64,000 bases of DNA from Symmachiella dynata (GTDB lineage: Bacteria; Planctomycetota; Planctomycetia; Planctomycetales; Planctomycetaceae). A program made the position numbers and the translations under genes. Each line of letters begins with the position of its first letter. The stretch's first letter is position 1. The stretch is from contig NZ_CP036276.1 of the NCBI RefSeq assembly GCF_007747995.1, forward strand, positions 1,913,001-1,977,000, written 5' to 3'. Of this stretch, positions 9,073-19,571 are shown piece after piece. The notes below the pieces were generated by a model. It was not told where the DNA came from and made no database searches. It saw only the letters and a list, made by a program, of their open reading frames with translations.

Positions 9073-9130
9073 GGTGCGTCACGACGCACCCTACATTGTC
9101 CTCAGGCCTGTTCCCTCACGCCTCATGCCT
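9073..9130. terminator. Hairpin plus CCTCAAGCC-type repeat (copy 2) between convergent genes
   Basis: GGTGCGTCACGACGCACC (9073-9090) is a near-perfect palindrome; immediately after it lies a diverged CCTCAAGCC repeat (9099-9130). The two fill the 123-base gap between the convergent DUF1559 and transhydrogenase genes. There is no long T run, so intrinsic termination is a guess based on position and symmetry. Confidence 0.45.
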
Positions 9131-9131
9131 T

Positions 9132-10529
9132 CTAAAACAAGCGATTGAGTCCGTTGAGGGCGGCGACGCGGTATGCTTCGGCCATGGTGGGGTAGTTAAA
9201 CGTCGAGTTGACGAAATAGCGAAGCGAGTTTTGTTCGCCCGGCTGGGACATGATGGCTTGGCCAATGTGAATAATTTCCGACGCGTTGGCTCCGAAGCAA
9301 TGAATGCCGAGCAGTTGCAGCGTCTCACGATGGAACAGCAGCTTGAGCATGCCCACGGTTTGGCCAGTGATCTGCGCGCGGGCTAGGCTCTTGAATGTGG
9401 ATTGCCCCACTTCGTAGGGGACGCCCATCTCTGTGAGTTCGCGTTCGGTCTTGCCCAACGAACTGATTTCCGGGCTGGTGTAAATGCCTGTGGGAATATC
9501 TTCGATCAAAGCCCGCTCGCACTCGCCGTGGACCAGATGAAAGGCGGCGTAGCGGCCTTGCACATAGGCGGCGCTGGCCAGCGAAGGTTGGCCGATCACG
9601 TCGCCCACTGCATAGATGTGTTCAACGGACGTGCGGAAATGCTCGTCCACATGGAGCAGCCCGCGCGAGTCCGGTTCAATGCCGACGGACTCTAAGCCCA
9701 GGTCGTTGGTATTTCCGCTTCGTCCCGCGGCCCATAACAGGATGTCGGTTTTGATTTGTTTTCCGGACTTGAGATGCAGGATAACGCCGTTATCCACAGG
9801 TTCGACGCGCTCGTAGGACTCGCGGTGCCGGAGAATCACGCCGCGGTCCCGCAGGTGGTAGCTGAGCGCGTCAATGATTTCATCGTCGAGAAACTCCAAC
9901 AGTTTGTCCCGGGTGTTGATGAGATTGACCTTCACGCCGATGTTGCGAAACATCGAGGCATATTCACAACCGATAACGCCTGCGCCAAACACGCTGATCG
10001 AACGGGGGGTTTCCTGAAGATCCAAAATCGTGTCGCTATCGTGGACCAGCCGGTGGTCGAAGTCGATTTCGGGGGGGCGAAAGGGGCGCGAGCCGGTAGC
10101 GATCACAAACGTTTTTGCGGTTAATGTCCGTTTGCCTCCCAGTTCGTCGTAAATATCGATGGTATGTGGATCGCGGAACTTCGCGTGCCCGTCGTAAACC
10201 GGGACGCTGTTACGATCATAAAAGCTTTGCCGCATATCGACCTGCCGCTCGATGACAGATCGGGCGGAGCGGCGGAGGTTGGAAAAGGATCGCGCTTTGG
10301 CGAGCGCCTCGGAATCGACGAGCCGACTGGTGAGCAAGTTGGCCACTTGGAAGACAGCGAATCTGAGCGCTTTGCTGGGAATGGTCCCTTTGTGCGTGCA
10401 GTTTCCGCCGATCATCTCCATGCGTTCGACGACAGCAACGGACCGGCCTAGCTTGGCCGCCTGCATCACGGCCCCTTCACCGCCTGGTCCCGTTCCGATT
10501 ACAACAACATCATAAGTATGGTTATTCAA
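9132..10529 (-). CDS. sthA: Soluble pyridine nucleotide transhydrogenase
   Basis: FAD-dependent cytoplasmic enzyme that exchanges hydride between NADPH and NAD+, balancing the two pools. The dinucleotide-binding GTGPGGEGA is at residues 12-20, and CTHKGT at 44-49 matches the SthA pattern in which the redox disulfide of dihydrolipoamide dehydrogenases is absent. The C-terminus ([22 protein letters not shown] region) is nearly the same as in Escherichia coli SthA. A TTG start at 10529 gives 465 residues, matching the 466-residue E. coli enzyme; another TTG at 10580 would add 17 residues. It is transcribed away from the glutamine synthetase gene. Confidence 0.95.
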   Translation of the reverse strand: MNNHTYDVVVIGTGPGGEGAVMQAAKLGRSVAVVERMEMIGGNCTHKGTIPSKALRFAVFQVANLLTSRLVDSEALAKARSFSNLRRSARSVIERQVDMRQSFYDRNSVPVYDGHAKFRDPHTIDIYDELGGKRTLTAKTFVIATGSRPFRPPEIDFDHRLVHDSDTILDLQETPRSISVFGAGVIGCEYASMFRNIGVKVNLINTRDKLLEFLDDEIIDALSYHLRDRGVILRHRESYERVEPVDNGVILHLKSGKQIKTDILLWAAGRSGNTNDLGLESVGIEPDSRGLLHVDEHFRTSVEHIYAVGDVIGQPSLASAAYVQGRYAAFHLVHGECERALIEDIPTGIYTSPEISSLGKTERELTEMGVPYEVGQSTFKSLARAQITGQTVGMLKLLFHRETLQLLGIHCFGANASEIIHIGQAIMSQPGEQNSLRYFVNSTFNYPTMAEAYRVAALNGLNRLF

Positions 10530-11030
10530 TGGTTTTGCCGTCCGTTCACGTATCCGATAACTTCCCGCACAGTGACGCAAAGTCGTAAAAACAATTCAAA
10601 AGGTCAGGACGCAAATCCAGTGCCGCGATGAGCGTCCGGTGCTGAAATGGCAATCCCAACCGGGCCGGGGAGGGGGGATCGGTTCACGCGCCTCAGGGAC
10701 TCCACAGGTTGTGGTCACAATCGAGTTTTCAGAATCGTGGTTGCCGGGAGCTTGGTCGTTGTGCATTGTTTGCAGGCAGTCGGTGCCAGCTTATTTGGCG
10801 TTTGATTGATGAGTTGGAGTTGGGACGATTTGTCGCAGCTTGAATTGTGCGAATTGCTGGGATTGCTGGTGATAGGTTCGGGAGTCTTCATTCCCCGCCA
10901 CAATCGTCTGATTTCTGCAGTTATTCCGGCTAAATGTGGTTTCGGAGTCGTGAGAACGTCGAGCGTGACCTGCCCTGGTGACCGTACCATCGGTCATGGT
11001 TTGAGAAATCATACACGTTGAAGCGATGTT

Positions 11031-11046
11031 TGGCACGTGCTCTGCT
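11031..11046 (+). promoter_or_regulatory. Sigma-54 (-24/-12) promoter candidate for glnN
   Basis: TGGCACGTGCTCTGCT matches the sigma-54 consensus TGGCACG-N4-TTGCW at 11 of 12 defined positions, with GG and GC exactly 12 bases apart. The predicted transcription start is near 11057, about 267 bases before the glnN start. Nitrogen-regulated sigma-54 control of glutamine synthetase is well established in other bacteria, and the window encodes two GAFTGA-type activators. Confidence 0.72.
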
Positions 11047-11079
11047 ATCAAATTGCTCAGTATGCAGTTGTTGATAGCA
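11043..11079. promoter_or_regulatory. 9-bp perfect inverted repeat across the predicted glnN transcription start
   Basis: TGCTATCAA (11043-11051) and TTGATAGCA (11071-11079) are exact reverse complements with a 19-base spacer. The left arm overlaps the -12 element of the sigma-54 candidate and the right arm lies just downstream of the predicted start, so it could be a repressor operator or the first hairpin of the mRNA. Confidence 0.5.
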
Positions 11080-11204
11080 ATAACGGCATGTTCAACAGTT
11101 AATGGGTAGTCGACGTTTGTTGAGTATTTTCTTGCGGGATCAGAAAGCACTTGGTCGGTCACCGGCAGTTTTAAGCCCCGGCATTTTTGGGCGAGGCGTC
11201 GGTA

Positions 11205-11327
11205 ATGACCAGTATGGATATCATCGCTGTTCAGGAAGAACAGCTTGTTTTGGTAGGGAGACTGACACCCGGTGGAGATGTGGGAGTCGGCGCGACGATC
11301 GCCGCGAGAAAGGTACTGACACAGTGA
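11205..11327 (+). CDS. Small upstream reading frame (40 aa) overlapping the glnN start
   Basis: An ATG-initiated frame ([20 protein letters not shown], then [20 protein letters not shown]) ends in a TGA that overlaps the glnN GTG start as GTGA. GAGG lies about 11 bases upstream. No homology recognised. The exact overlap with glnN suggests translational coupling or a leader peptide, but a chance frame of this length is possible. It lies inside the predicted sigma-54 transcript. Confidence 0.35.
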   Translation: MTSMDIIAVQEEQLVLVGRLTPGGDVGVGATIAARKVLTQ

Positions 11328-13576
11328 GTACGGTTACACACCAGAACACTAATAAAGACGGCACATACGCAACCTCCAGTAACGGATCGAAGACGACGGT
11401 TGGCACAGCGCGGGCTGCGGCGATCGCGGCGGTGACCGGCTATTCGCCGAGTCCGTCGCCGATGAATTTTAAGGATACGCCGACCGGCGAGCTCTTTAAC
11501 GCCAATGTCTTTTCCAAGGCGGTGATGAAGCAGCGGCTGCCTAAGCCCGTTTTCGCGACATTAAGCCGTACGATCGACGCTGGTGAAAAGCTGGATTGTT
11601 CTACTGCCGACGCGGTTGCGTCAGCGATGAAGGACTGGGCGATTGAAAAAGGGGCTACGCACTACGCCCACGTTTTCTACCCGTTGACCGGCTTTACTGC
11701 CGAGAAGCACGATAGCTTTCTCTCGCCGGATGGCGAAGGGGGCGCGTTGGCTGAATTCTCCGGCAAGCAGTTGATTCAAGGCGAACCGGATGGTTCCAGT
11801 TTCCCGACCGGCGGGATTCGCGTGACGTTCGAAGCCCGGGGTTATACGATTTGGGACGTCACCAGTCCCGCGTATATTATGGAAAACCCCAACGGAACGA
11901 CGTTGTGTATTCCGACGGCGTTTGTCTCCTGGACGGGCGAAGCACTGGACAAAAAGACGCCAGTACTGCGTTCGATGCAAGCGTTGAACATACAAGCCCA
12001 GCGGATTCTCAAACTCTTCGGCCACACAGACGGAGCCATGGTTTCTTCCACAGCTGGTCCGGAACAAGAGTATTTCCTGGTCGACCGGAACTTCTATTTT
12101 GCCCGTCCGGACTTGTTGAACGCCGGTCGCACGTTGATGGGGGCTCCGCCGCCAAAAGGTCAAGAATTCGACGATCATTACTTCGGTGCGATTCCCGATC
12201 GCGTCTTGGCGTTCATGCTCGAAAGTGAGCGAGAGCTGTTCAAACTGGGGATTCCGGTCAAAACGCGGCACAATGAAGTGGCTCCGGGCCAATTCGAAAT
12301 TGCGCCGATGTTTGAATTCGCCAACATTGCGACCGACCACCAACAGTTGTTGATGACCACGTTGAAACGGACGGCTGAGAAGTACGGCATGGCCTGCTTG
12401 ATGCATGAAAAACCGTTCGCGGGCGTCAACGGTTCTGGTAAGCACGTCAACTGGTCCATGGGGAGCGCCACGCAAGGCAATCTGATGGATCCGGGCGACA
12501 CGCCGCATGAAAACGCGCAGTTCCTGTTGTTCTGTGCTGCTGTCATTCGGGGCGTGCATAAATTCCAAGGCTTGCTGCGGGCTGTTGTGGCTTCGGCGAG
12601 TAACGATCATCGCTTGGGGGCCAACGAAGCTCCGCCGGCGATCATTTCGATCTTCTTGGGAGATCAACTCACCGACGTCTTCGAACAGATCAAAGGGGGA
12701 GGTGCCAATTCTTCGATTCCCAAGGGAACGTTGACCGTTGGTGTCGATGTGTTGCCGCCGCTGCCCAAGGATGCCGGCGACCGCAACCGGACCAGCCCGT
12801 TTGCCTTTACCGGAAATCGTTTTGAATTCCGTGCTGTGGGATCGAACCAGTCGATCGCCGGTCCGTTGGTGGCCATGAATACGATCGTGGCCGATTCACT
12901 GGACTACTGTGCGACGCGATTGGAAGAAGCGACCGGTGGTGATCCGAGTAAACTACACGGTGAGTTGCAAAAACTGCTGACTGAAATCATCAACGAACAC
13001 GGCGCGGTTGTGTTCAATGGTGATGGCTATAGTGACGCTTGGCACGAGGAAGCTGAAAAACGCGGCTTGCTCAATCTGAAGACCACGACCGATGCTCTGC
13101 CTGTTCTGCAATCGGAAGAGGTCAAGGAATTGTTCGGTAAGTACGCGGTACTTTCTGAACGTGAATTGTCCAGTCGTCTCGACACGTATCTTGAGCAGTA
13201 TTGCAACTCGATCAGTGTGGAAGTCAAACTGACACTCGAAATGGCCAGGACCATGATCTTCCCGGCTGCGATTCGGTATCAGAACGAGTTGGCTTCGACG
13301 TGTGCGAACTTGAAAATGTTAGGTTACGAATTCGATACCGATACGTTGGATACGATGACCAGTCTAGTGAAGGCGTTGCAAGACAGCATTGCTGAACTGG
13401 AAGCGACATTGGAAGAGCCGGAAACGGATGATCTGCTGGCAGAAGCTAGCAATTATTGCCATGTCGTGTTGCCGGCAATGGGCAAGGTTCGCTCGATTGC
13501 TGACAAACTGGAAGCAGTCGTGGCCGATGACTTGTGGCCGTTGCCCACCTACCAGGAAATGCTGTTTATCAAGTAA
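11324..13576 (+). CDS. glnN: Glutamine synthetase type III
   Basis: Makes glutamine from glutamate, ammonia and ATP in the cytoplasm. The 750-residue length is characteristic of type III enzymes (types I and II are about 470 and 350). The catalytic regions are visible: [10 protein letters not shown] near residue 246, [12 protein letters not shown] near 315, [12 protein letters not shown] near 370 and [19 protein letters not shown] near 490. The GTG at 11324 was chosen because GAGAAAGG precedes it and the sequence upstream does not look like protein; an ATG at 11102 is in frame but would add 74 atypical residues. A sigma-54 promoter candidate and a small coupled frame lie upstream; a potassium channel gene follows after 48 bases. 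Confidence 0.95.
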   Translation: MSTVTHQNTNKDGTYATSSNGSKTTVGTARAAAIAAVTGYSPSPSPMNFKDTPTGELFNANVFSKAVMKQRLPKPVFATLSRTIDAGEKLDCSTADAVASAMKDWAIEKGATHYAHVFYPLTGFTAEKHDSFLSPDGEGGALAEFSGKQLIQGEPDGSSFPTGGIRVTFEARGYTIWDVTSPAYIMENPNGTTLCIPTAFVSWTGEALDKKTPVLRSMQALNIQAQRILKLFGHTDGAMVSSTAGPEQEYFLVDRNFYFARPDLLNAGRTLMGAPPPKGQEFDDHYFGAIPDRVLAFMLESERELFKLGIPVKTRHNEVAPGQFEIAPMFEFANIATDHQQLLMTTLKRTAEKYGMACLMHEKPFAGVNGSGKHVNWSMGSATQGNLMDPGDTPHENAQFLLFCAAVIRGVHKFQGLLRAVVASASNDHRLGANEAPPAIISIFLGDQLTDVFEQIKGGGANSSIPKGTLTVGVDVLPPLPKDAGDRNRTSPFAFTGNRFEFRAVGSNQSIAGPLVAMNTIVADSLDYCATRLEEATGGDPSKLHGELQKLLTEIINEHGAVVFNGDGYSDAWHEEAEKRGLLNLKTTTDALPVLQSEEVKELFGKYAVLSERELSSRLDTYLEQYCNSISVEVKLTLEMARTMIFPAAIRYQNELASTCANLKMLGYEFDTDTLDTMTSLVKALQDSIAELEATLEEPETDDLLAEASNYCHVVLPAMGKVRSIADKLEAVVADDLWPLPTYQEMLFIK

Positions 13577-13624
13577 TATTCGCGATTTCAAATTGCTGAA
13601 CAGACAACGCGACCGGCTTCGGGA

Positions 13625-14836
13625 ATGTGTACACCCGTGGCCGGTCGTGTTCGGGTCTGGAGCAATACAGCGGGTCTTGAAACACCATTTTCGGTTGTAG
13701 AGTGGGATGAAACGATTGTGGGATCCGAAGCCTCCGCGCCCCCTCGGGCAACGTTATCGCCTTCCTTGACGGACTCGGGACCGTTTCGCAAGATCGTCAC
13801 GGGCATGTCATTGTTCTTGGCGATTTGCGTGATCGCAGTCACCGGCTATGTGGCAGCGGGCTGGGAATTGGATGATTCGATTTATATGGTGATTATCACC
13901 ATCTTCGGCGTCGGTTACGGCGAAGTGCACCCGATCGATTCGCCAGGTCTCAGAGCGCTGACAATTCTGGTCATCATCGCTGGTTACGGCGCGGTGATTT
14001 ATACCGTCGGTGGATTCATGCAGATGTTGATCGACGGCGAGCTGAATAAGGCATTGGGAGCCAGGAGAATGGCCAAAGAGATCGAACGCTTGGAGGGCCA
14101 TACGATTATCTGCGGTGTGGGCCGCATGGGAACGATATTGGCTCGCGATTTGGCTGCGGCAAAAAAACCGTTTGTGGTCATCGATAGTGATGAGCGGCGG
14201 ATCCAGGCGGCCGAGGCCCAGGGTTATTGGGTGATCAATGGCGATGCCACCGAGGAATATATTCTTGAACAGGCCGGCATCCGCCAAGCATCAGTGCTAG
14301 CCACGGTCCTTTCGGCTGATACCACAAACGTGTTCGTCACGATTACTGCCCGGGAAATGAATCCAGCGGTTATGATTATCGCACGCGGCGAAAATCCTCG
14401 AACCGAAAAAAAACTGCTGGGCTGTGGCGCGAATCGGGTCGTATTGCCGACGGCCATCGGTGCGACCAAAGTCGCACAGTTGATTATTCGACCCAAAGCC
14501 GAGAATATGTTGGAGCAAATGACCCATCAGGGGGACATGCAGGAGGAATTGGGCCACATTGGATTGCAGTTCGATGAGTTGGAAATTGGTCCCGGATCGA
14601 TCCTGTTAAACAAACCGTTGAGCACGATTGAGGTTCGCGGGAATCACGGTTTTTTAATCGTAGGGATTCGGCATGCGGACGGGACGATGACATTCAACGC
14701 CAAAACGGATACGAAGCTAACGCAAGGCGACGTGGTGATCGTACTTGGGCACAAATCCGACATCCCTCAACTCGAGGCAAAATTCTCAGCCCGCGCGAAT
14801 GTCCTCACCTATCGCGGAGTGAAAATAGAAAATTAA
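13625..14836 (+). CDS. Potassium channel with RCK (TrkA-N/TrkA-C) domains
   Basis: A 403-residue two-transmembrane potassium channel. Helices lie near residues 57-78 and 110-133, with the pore filter GVGYGE at 95-100 where the classic form is TVGYGD. The RCK domain follows: IICGVGRMGTILA (162-174) is the nucleotide-binding glycine motif, then a Rossmann-like fold to about residue 290 and a TrkA-C domain (LNKPLSTIEVRGNHG to the end). Ligand-gated K+ movement across the inner membrane is inferred from the family. It lies 48 bases after glnN on the same strand, so co-transcription is possible. Confidence 0.9.
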   Translation: MCTPVAGRVRVWSNTAGLETPFSVVEWDETIVGSEASAPPRATLSPSLTDSGPFRKIVTGMSLFLAICVIAVTGYVAAGWELDDSIYMVIITIFGVGYGEVHPIDSPGLRALTILVIIAGYGAVIYTVGGFMQMLIDGELNKALGARRMAKEIERLEGHTIICGVGRMGTILARDLAAAKKPFVVIDSDERRIQAAEAQGYWVINGDATEEYILEQAGIRQASVLATVLSADTTNVFVTITAREMNPAVMIIARGENPRTEKKLLGCGANRVVLPTAIGATKVAQLIIRPKAENMLEQMTHQGDMQEELGHIGLQFDELEIGPGSILLNKPLSTIEVRGNHGFLIVGIRHADGTMTFNAKTDTKLTQGDVVIVLGHKSDIPQLEAKFSARANVLTYRGVKIEN

Positions 14837-15034
14837 TGCTGCCGCACCGCAGTTTGTCAAACGAATAGCCACCAGCGAGAACAAGGTGGATTGGTCCACA
14901 GCTCAGTCGGACGGGAAACTTGGTCTTCCCGAGTCGTTGTCATGCCATTACGATCTTTTTGAGCCTACTCGATTGTACACCCGGCAATACTGTGAGTCGC
15001 GTCTGTCGTTTTCGGAAAGTGTCTAGCTAAGCAA

Positions 15035-17719
15035 ATGCCTCAAGCGGAATTGAATCGACTGGCCGCCGAGTCGCGGCGTGAAACCGGTGCGAACTGGAAA
15101 CGGTGGGGGCCTTATCTCGCAGAACGGCAATGGGGCACCGTCCGCGAAGATTATTCCAGTGACGGCAGACCCTGGCTGCATTTTACCCATGAAGAGGCAG
15201 TTTGGCGGGCCTACCGTTGGGGCGAAGATGGGCTACTGGGGATCACCGACCGGCAATGCCGACTCTGCTTTGCCGTCGCACTGTGGAATGGTCAAGATCC
15301 GATCCTGAAGGAGCGTCTGTTCGGCTTGACCGGACCGGAGGGGAATCACGGCGAGGACGTCAAAGAGGCTTATTATTACCTCGATTCCACACCGACGCAT
15401 TCTTACCTCAAAGCACTGTACAAATATCCGCAGGCCGAATATCCCTACCAGCATTTGCGGTCCGAGAATGCGCAGCGCACGCGGCACGATCCGGAATTCG
15501 AACTGACCGAAACGGGGATCTTCGACGACGGTCGTTATTTCGATGTGCAGATCGAATATGCCAAAGCGGCCTGCGAAGATATTCTCATTCGGATTCAGAT
15601 ATCGAACCGCGGGCCGGAGGATGCTCCGATTCATCTGCTGCCAACTTGGTGGTATCGCAATACATGGTCCTGGGGACCCACCGATGAACAGCCGAGCGTG
15701 AAACCGAGCCTCCGCCAAATCGACGGCAGCAGCCTATTGGCTATGCACGAAACGTTGGGCGAGTTTCAGATTCACGCAGATGCCGGGCCCGATCAGCAAC
15801 CGCCCGGTTGGATGTTTACGGAAAACGAAACCAATACCTGGCGGATCGATGACCCAGAAAGCCGTCGTCCCTCGTGTAAGGATGCCTTCCACTTGGCCGT
15901 TGCTGAGGGCATCGAAGGCGTGGTGAACCCCGAACCAGAGGGCACCAAGGCAGCGGCGCGGTACCATGCGCTGGTCCCGGCAGGCGGATCTGTGGAGTTC
16001 CGCTTGCGGATGACAGCGACGAATCAGATTCCTGACCAACCGTTCGGTGAAGAATTTGACCGGACGTTTGAGCAGCGGATAGCCGAAGCCGATTCATTTT
16101 CGGCATCACTGGTGGACCCGGGATTGTCCGTCGACGAGCAGCGCGTTTTACGACAAGCCAATGCGGGACTGCTATGGACCAAGCAGTTCTATCATTACGT
16201 CATTCCCCGTTGGCTGGATGGAAAGAGCCCGCCGGGTCAGCATACCGGACCGCGGACCGTTCGCCGCAACAGCGATTGGGGGCACCTGTTCAACCGCGAC
16301 ATTATTTCGATGCCGGACAAATGGGAATACCCCTGGTATGCCGCCTGGGATTCTGCGTTCCACATGATTCCGTTCGCCGATTTGGACCCGGATTTCGCCA
16401 AGGATCAGGCGATCCTGTTTTTGCGTGAATGGTATATGCACCCTACAGGGCAGATTCCAGCGTACGAATGGAATTTGAGCGACGTCAATCCGCCCGTGCA
16501 CGCCTGGGCCTGCTGGCGGGTGTATCAGATTACGGCGAGTCTGGGAGACCGGGACCGCATTTTTTTGGAGCGGGTCTTTCAAAAGCTATTGTTGAATTTC
16601 ACCTGGTGGGTCAACCGCAAGGATGTTCGCGGCAAGCATGTCTTTACTGGCGGATTTCTCGGACTGGATAACATCGGCATCTTTGATCGCTCCAAGCCGT
16701 TACCGACGGGCGGACATCTGGAACAGGCCGACGGAACAGCCTGGATGGCCTATTACTGTTCCAGCATGTTGTCGATCGCGTTTGACCTGGCGGACGACAA
16801 TCCGGCCTACGAGGATATGGCCTCGAAGTTTTTCGAGCATTATGTTTCGATCGCCGAAGCGATGAATTCGCTGGATGGGACAGGGCTGTGGGATGAGACC
16901 GACGGGTTTTACTATGACCATTTGCATTTGGATGGTCACAGTATGCCGCTGCGAATTCGTTCGATTGTTGGTTTGATTCCGCTATTGACCGTCGATGTGA
17001 TTTACGACCGCGTTCTGGATCAGTTGCCGGGATTCCGTAAGCGGATGGACTGGTTTTTGAATCATCGTCCCGATCTCTCGAAATTTATGACCTATATGGA
17101 ACGGGGCGATCCGAACCAGGATGGCAATGGGTTGCGATTATTGGCAATTCCGACACGGGAACGGTTATCGCGGTTGTTGTGGTATTTGCTCAACGAAGAT
17201 GAGTTTCTCTCTCCCTACGGAGTGCGGTCGCTCTCGAAATATCATGAGGAGCACCCCTTCGAATACGATTTGAACGGTGAAAAACTGCGAGTGCAGTATT
17301 TGTCCGGCGAGTCGGACAGTGGGTTGTTCGGCGGCAATTCCAACTGGCGAGGGCCGGTTTGGTTTCCGTTGAATTATCTTCTCATCGAAGCATTGGAGCG
17401 GTATCATCAGTTCTACGGAGAGACATTACGGGTTGAATGTCCTACGCGTTCCGGTCGATATATGAATTTGCGGCAGGTCGCGGATGAGATCCGCAAACGG
17501 TTGGCGAAGCTGTTTTTGGCGGATTCAGAAGGGGATCGTCCTTGTTATACGCGGGGGGAGCGTTTCCTGAATGATCCGCATTGGCGTGACTTGGTTCTGT
17601 TTTATGAGTACTTCGACGCCGAGACCGGCAAGGGCCTGGGCGCGAGCCATCAGACGGGCTGGACGGCGTTGATTTCCCCGATCCTAAAAACTTTGGCGAG
17701 TCGTCGAGAACACGATTAG
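15035..17719 (+). CDS. GH63-type glucosidase (MGH1-like (alpha/alpha)6 barrel)
   Basis: The 894-residue protein has no signal peptide. The N-terminal part contains ERLFGLTGPEGNHGEDVKE and YYLDSTPTHSY, characteristic of bacterial GH63-type glucosidases; the C-terminal two thirds form an (alpha/alpha)6 barrel with the motifs PGQHTGPRTVRRNSDWGH, PWYAAWDSAFHMIPFA and SNWRGPVWFPLNYLLIEAL, which carry the likely catalytic acids. Members act on alpha-glucosides such as mannosylglycerate-type or oligosaccharide substrates; the actual substrate is unknown. The start is not well supported by a ribosome-binding site. The amidoligase cassette begins 370 bases downstream. Confidence 0.85.
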   Translation: MPQAELNRLAAESRRETGANWKRWGPYLAERQWGTVREDYSSDGRPWLHFTHEEAVWRAYRWGEDGLLGITDRQCRLCFAVALWNGQDPILKERLFGLTGPEGNHGEDVKEAYYYLDSTPTHSYLKALYKYPQAEYPYQHLRSENAQRTRHDPEFELTETGIFDDGRYFDVQIEYAKAACEDILIRIQISNRGPEDAPIHLLPTWWYRNTWSWGPTDEQPSVKPSLRQIDGSSLLAMHETLGEFQIHADAGPDQQPPGWMFTENETNTWRIDDPESRRPSCKDAFHLAVAEGIEGVVNPEPEGTKAAARYHALVPAGGSVEFRLRMTATNQIPDQPFGEEFDRTFEQRIAEADSFSASLVDPGLSVDEQRVLRQANAGLLWTKQFYHYVIPRWLDGKSPPGQHTGPRTVRRNSDWGHLFNRDIISMPDKWEYPWYAAWDSAFHMIPFADLDPDFAKDQAILFLREWYMHPTGQIPAYEWNLSDVNPPVHAWACWRVYQITASLGDRDRIFLERVFQKLLLNFTWWVNRKDVRGKHVFTGGFLGLDNIGIFDRSKPLPTGGHLEQADGTAWMAYYCSSMLSIAFDLADDNPAYEDMASKFFEHYVSIAEAMNSLDGTGLWDETDGFYYDHLHLDGHSMPLRIRSIVGLIPLLTVDVIYDRVLDQLPGFRKRMDWFLNHRPDLSKFMTYMERGDPNQDGNGLRLLAIPTRERLSRLLWYLLNEDEFLSPYGVRSLSKYHEEHPFEYDLNGEKLRVQYLSGESDSGLFGGNSNWRGPVWFPLNYLLIEALERYHQFYGETLRVECPTRSGRYMNLRQVADEIRKRLAKLFLADSEGDRPCYTRGERFLNDPHWRDLVLFYEYFDAETGKGLGASHQTGWTALISPILKTLASRREHD

Positions 17720-18089
17720 CAGCTGGCGAGATCACTGGTTGCCTGTATTTCAGTCATGTGTGGTTGATGTGCGCGTTCAGGCTTCGGTTTCGGGCTCTGC
17801 GAATGGATGCGAGTGGCCGATCATGGTGCGGTTTCATGGCTTTCGATAGCTGTGCCTTGATGCGTGCTGCCTTTGCGTAAAGTTTGGGCATGTTGAGCGG
17901 CGCGTCTTCAGATTCCTTTCAATTGGTGTTCGCTGGTAAACACTACGGAGCGCAGAATTGTCTGAGTTGTATGCAATTCCGTTTTCTGGGCTGTGCACGG
18001 CATGTGACTTGCACATGTGAACAATATGGTTGTACGTGCGGAGGTTTTTTGGACCCTAGTATTCGTTGGAAAACTCGAGGATTTCTCAG
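17720..18089. other. Intergenic leader of the amidoligase cassette
   Basis: These 370 bases contain no credible gene. They hold a weaker sigma-54 promoter candidate (17998-18013) and the Shine-Dalgarno GAGG at 18077-18080, with nothing else recognised. Confidence 0.6.
17998..18013 (+). promoter_or_regulatory. Possible sigma-54 promoter of the amidoligase cassette
   Basis: CGGCATGTGACTTGCA has GG and GC at the required 12-base spacing; it matches 5 of 7 bases of the -24 element and all of the -12 element. The predicted start is about 65 bases before the first gene. CATGTG (18001-18006) and CACATG (18012-18017) form a small inverted repeat over the -12 region. The match is weaker than that at glnN. 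Confidence 0.4.
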
Positions 18090-19571
18090 ATGAGGCAAGC
18101 TTCCTATCAGTCGAAAGGCGTCTTCGACGAAATGTTTGCTCCCAATGGTCAACCCCGGGCCAGTGGAGCTCAATTCGTAGAACGACTGCAGACGTTGTCG
18201 GACGGCAGTTTGCAGCAACGGCAAAAAGCGGCTGAGTTGAGCCTGGAAAACATGGGGATTACTTTCAATGTCTATGGGCATGCCGCCGGGACGGAGAAGG
18301 TGTGGCCGTTTGACCTGCTACCACGAATCATCGATGCGACCGAATGGGCGATGGTCGAAAAAGGATTGCAGCAGCGCATTCGCGCGTTGAACTTTTTTGT
18401 CAACGATGTCTACAACGAACAGAAGATCTTCAAGGATGGCGTCGTCCCAGACGAACTTGTGCTGTCTTCAAAAACATTGCGGAAGCAATGCCAGGGGTTT
18501 CAACCGCCGCAGGGGGTATGGTGTCATATCACCGGTGTCGATCTAATTCGTGATAACGACGGACAGATCTACGTGCTGGAGGATAACTTGCGCTGCCCGT
18601 CGGGGGTCTCCTATGTGCTCGAAAATCGCGAAATGATGAAGCGGACGTTCGCGCATGTGTTTCAGGGCATGTCGGTTGCTCCGATCGAAGACTATAGCGA
18701 GCAATTGTTGCAGACGTTGTTAGATTGCGCTCCTCCAGGAATCAGCGATCCAATTGCCGTGGTTCTGACGCCGGGGATTTACAACTCGGCCTATTTTGAG
18801 CACACATTTCTCGCCCAGCAAATGGGTGTGGAACTCGTGCAAGGCTCGGACTTGGTTGTCGAAAACGGCTATGTGCACATGAACACGACGCGGGGACTAC
18901 GCCGCGTGGATGTGATTTATCGCCGAATCGACGATGATTTTTTGGATGCCAAGTGTTTTCGCAAAGACTCGACGTTAGGCGTCGATCATTTGATGGACGT
19001 GTATCGCGCAGGACGCGTTACGTTGGCCAATGCTCCTGGTACCGGGGTGGCGGACGATAAAGCGGTCTATGCTTACGTGCCTGAAATCATCAAGTACTAC
19101 TTGGGCGAAGATGCGATTCTGCCGAATGTTCCCACGTTTTTGTGTTCCGTGGAGAAACAGCGTAAGCACGTGCTGGCCAACTTAGACAAATTGGTGGTCA
19201 AACCGACGAACGAGTCGGGTGGATATGGGATTCTGATGGGGCCGCAAGCTTCGCAAGCGGAACGCGACAAAACGGCTGAGGCGATTCGCGCAAATCCCCG
19301 CGAATGGATCGCTCAACCGATGCTCAAGCTGTCGACCGTCCCCACGTTGGTGGGTGATGAGTTGAAGCCTCGCCATGTTGATTTGCGACCCTTTGTGTTA
19401 TGCGGCAAGGAAATCTACGTGATGCCCGGCGGACTGACGCGTGTGGCGTTGCGTGAAGGATCCATGGTCGTCAATTCCTCGCAAGGAGGAGGCAGCAAGG
19501 ATACTTGGGTGCTGCGGAACGGTGATGCCGTACCTCCGCTCCCAGCGATGGATGCCGGAGGAATGTTATAA
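18090..19571 (+). CDS. Circularly permuted ATP-grasp protein (COG2308), stand-alone
   Basis: A 493-residue ATP-dependent ligase-like enzyme expected to form amide/peptide bonds. Family: DUF404/DUF407 circularly permuted ATP-grasp, described as part of predicted peptide-synthesis operons together with alpha-E, transglutaminase and sometimes Anbu genes. The putative metal-binding segment [10 protein letters not shown] is near residues 163-172, and the nucleotide-binding lysine and glycine loop [12 protein letters not shown] near 369-380 are intact. The ATG at 18090 was chosen because GAGG lies 9 bases upstream; an ATG at 18066 would add 8 residues. The stop overlaps the start of the alpha-E gene by one base (TAATG). 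Confidence 0.92.
   Translation: MRQASYQSKGVFDEMFAPNGQPRASGAQFVERLQTLSDGSLQQRQKAAELSLENMGITFNVYGHAAGTEKVWPFDLLPRIIDATEWAMVEKGLQQRIRALNFFVNDVYNEQKIFKDGVVPDELVLSSKTLRKQCQGFQPPQGVWCHITGVDLIRDNDGQIYVLEDNLRCPSGVSYVLENREMMKRTFAHVFQGMSVAPIEDYSEQLLQTLLDCAPPGISDPIAVVLTPGIYNSAYFEHTFLAQQMGVELVQGSDLVVENGYVHMNTTRGLRRVDVIYRRIDDDFLDAKCFRKDSTLGVDHLMDVYRAGRVTLANAPGTGVADDKAVYAYVPEIIKYYLGEDAILPNVPTFLCSVEKQRKHVLANLDKLVVKPTNESGGYGILMGPQASQAERDKTAEAIRANPREWIAQPMLKLSTVPTLVGDELKPRHVDLRPFVLCGKEIYVMPGGLTRVALREGSMVVNSSQGGGSKDTWVLRNGDAVPPLPAMDAGGML

Larger units (their letters stand above)
10530..11204. other. Long intergenic regulatory region upstream of glutamine synthetase
   Basis: About 675 bases with no convincing gene. 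It lies between the divergent sthA and glnN genes. Only the last part has recognisable signals: a sigma-54 promoter candidate (11031-11046) and an inverted repeat (11043-11079). No clear NtrC-type enhancer palindrome was found by eye. Confidence 0.6.

Noticed and set aside
11621-12667. A 348-codon minus-strand frame opposite glnN
   Set aside because: It mirrors the conserved catalytic core of glutamine synthetase and shows no plausible protein features.
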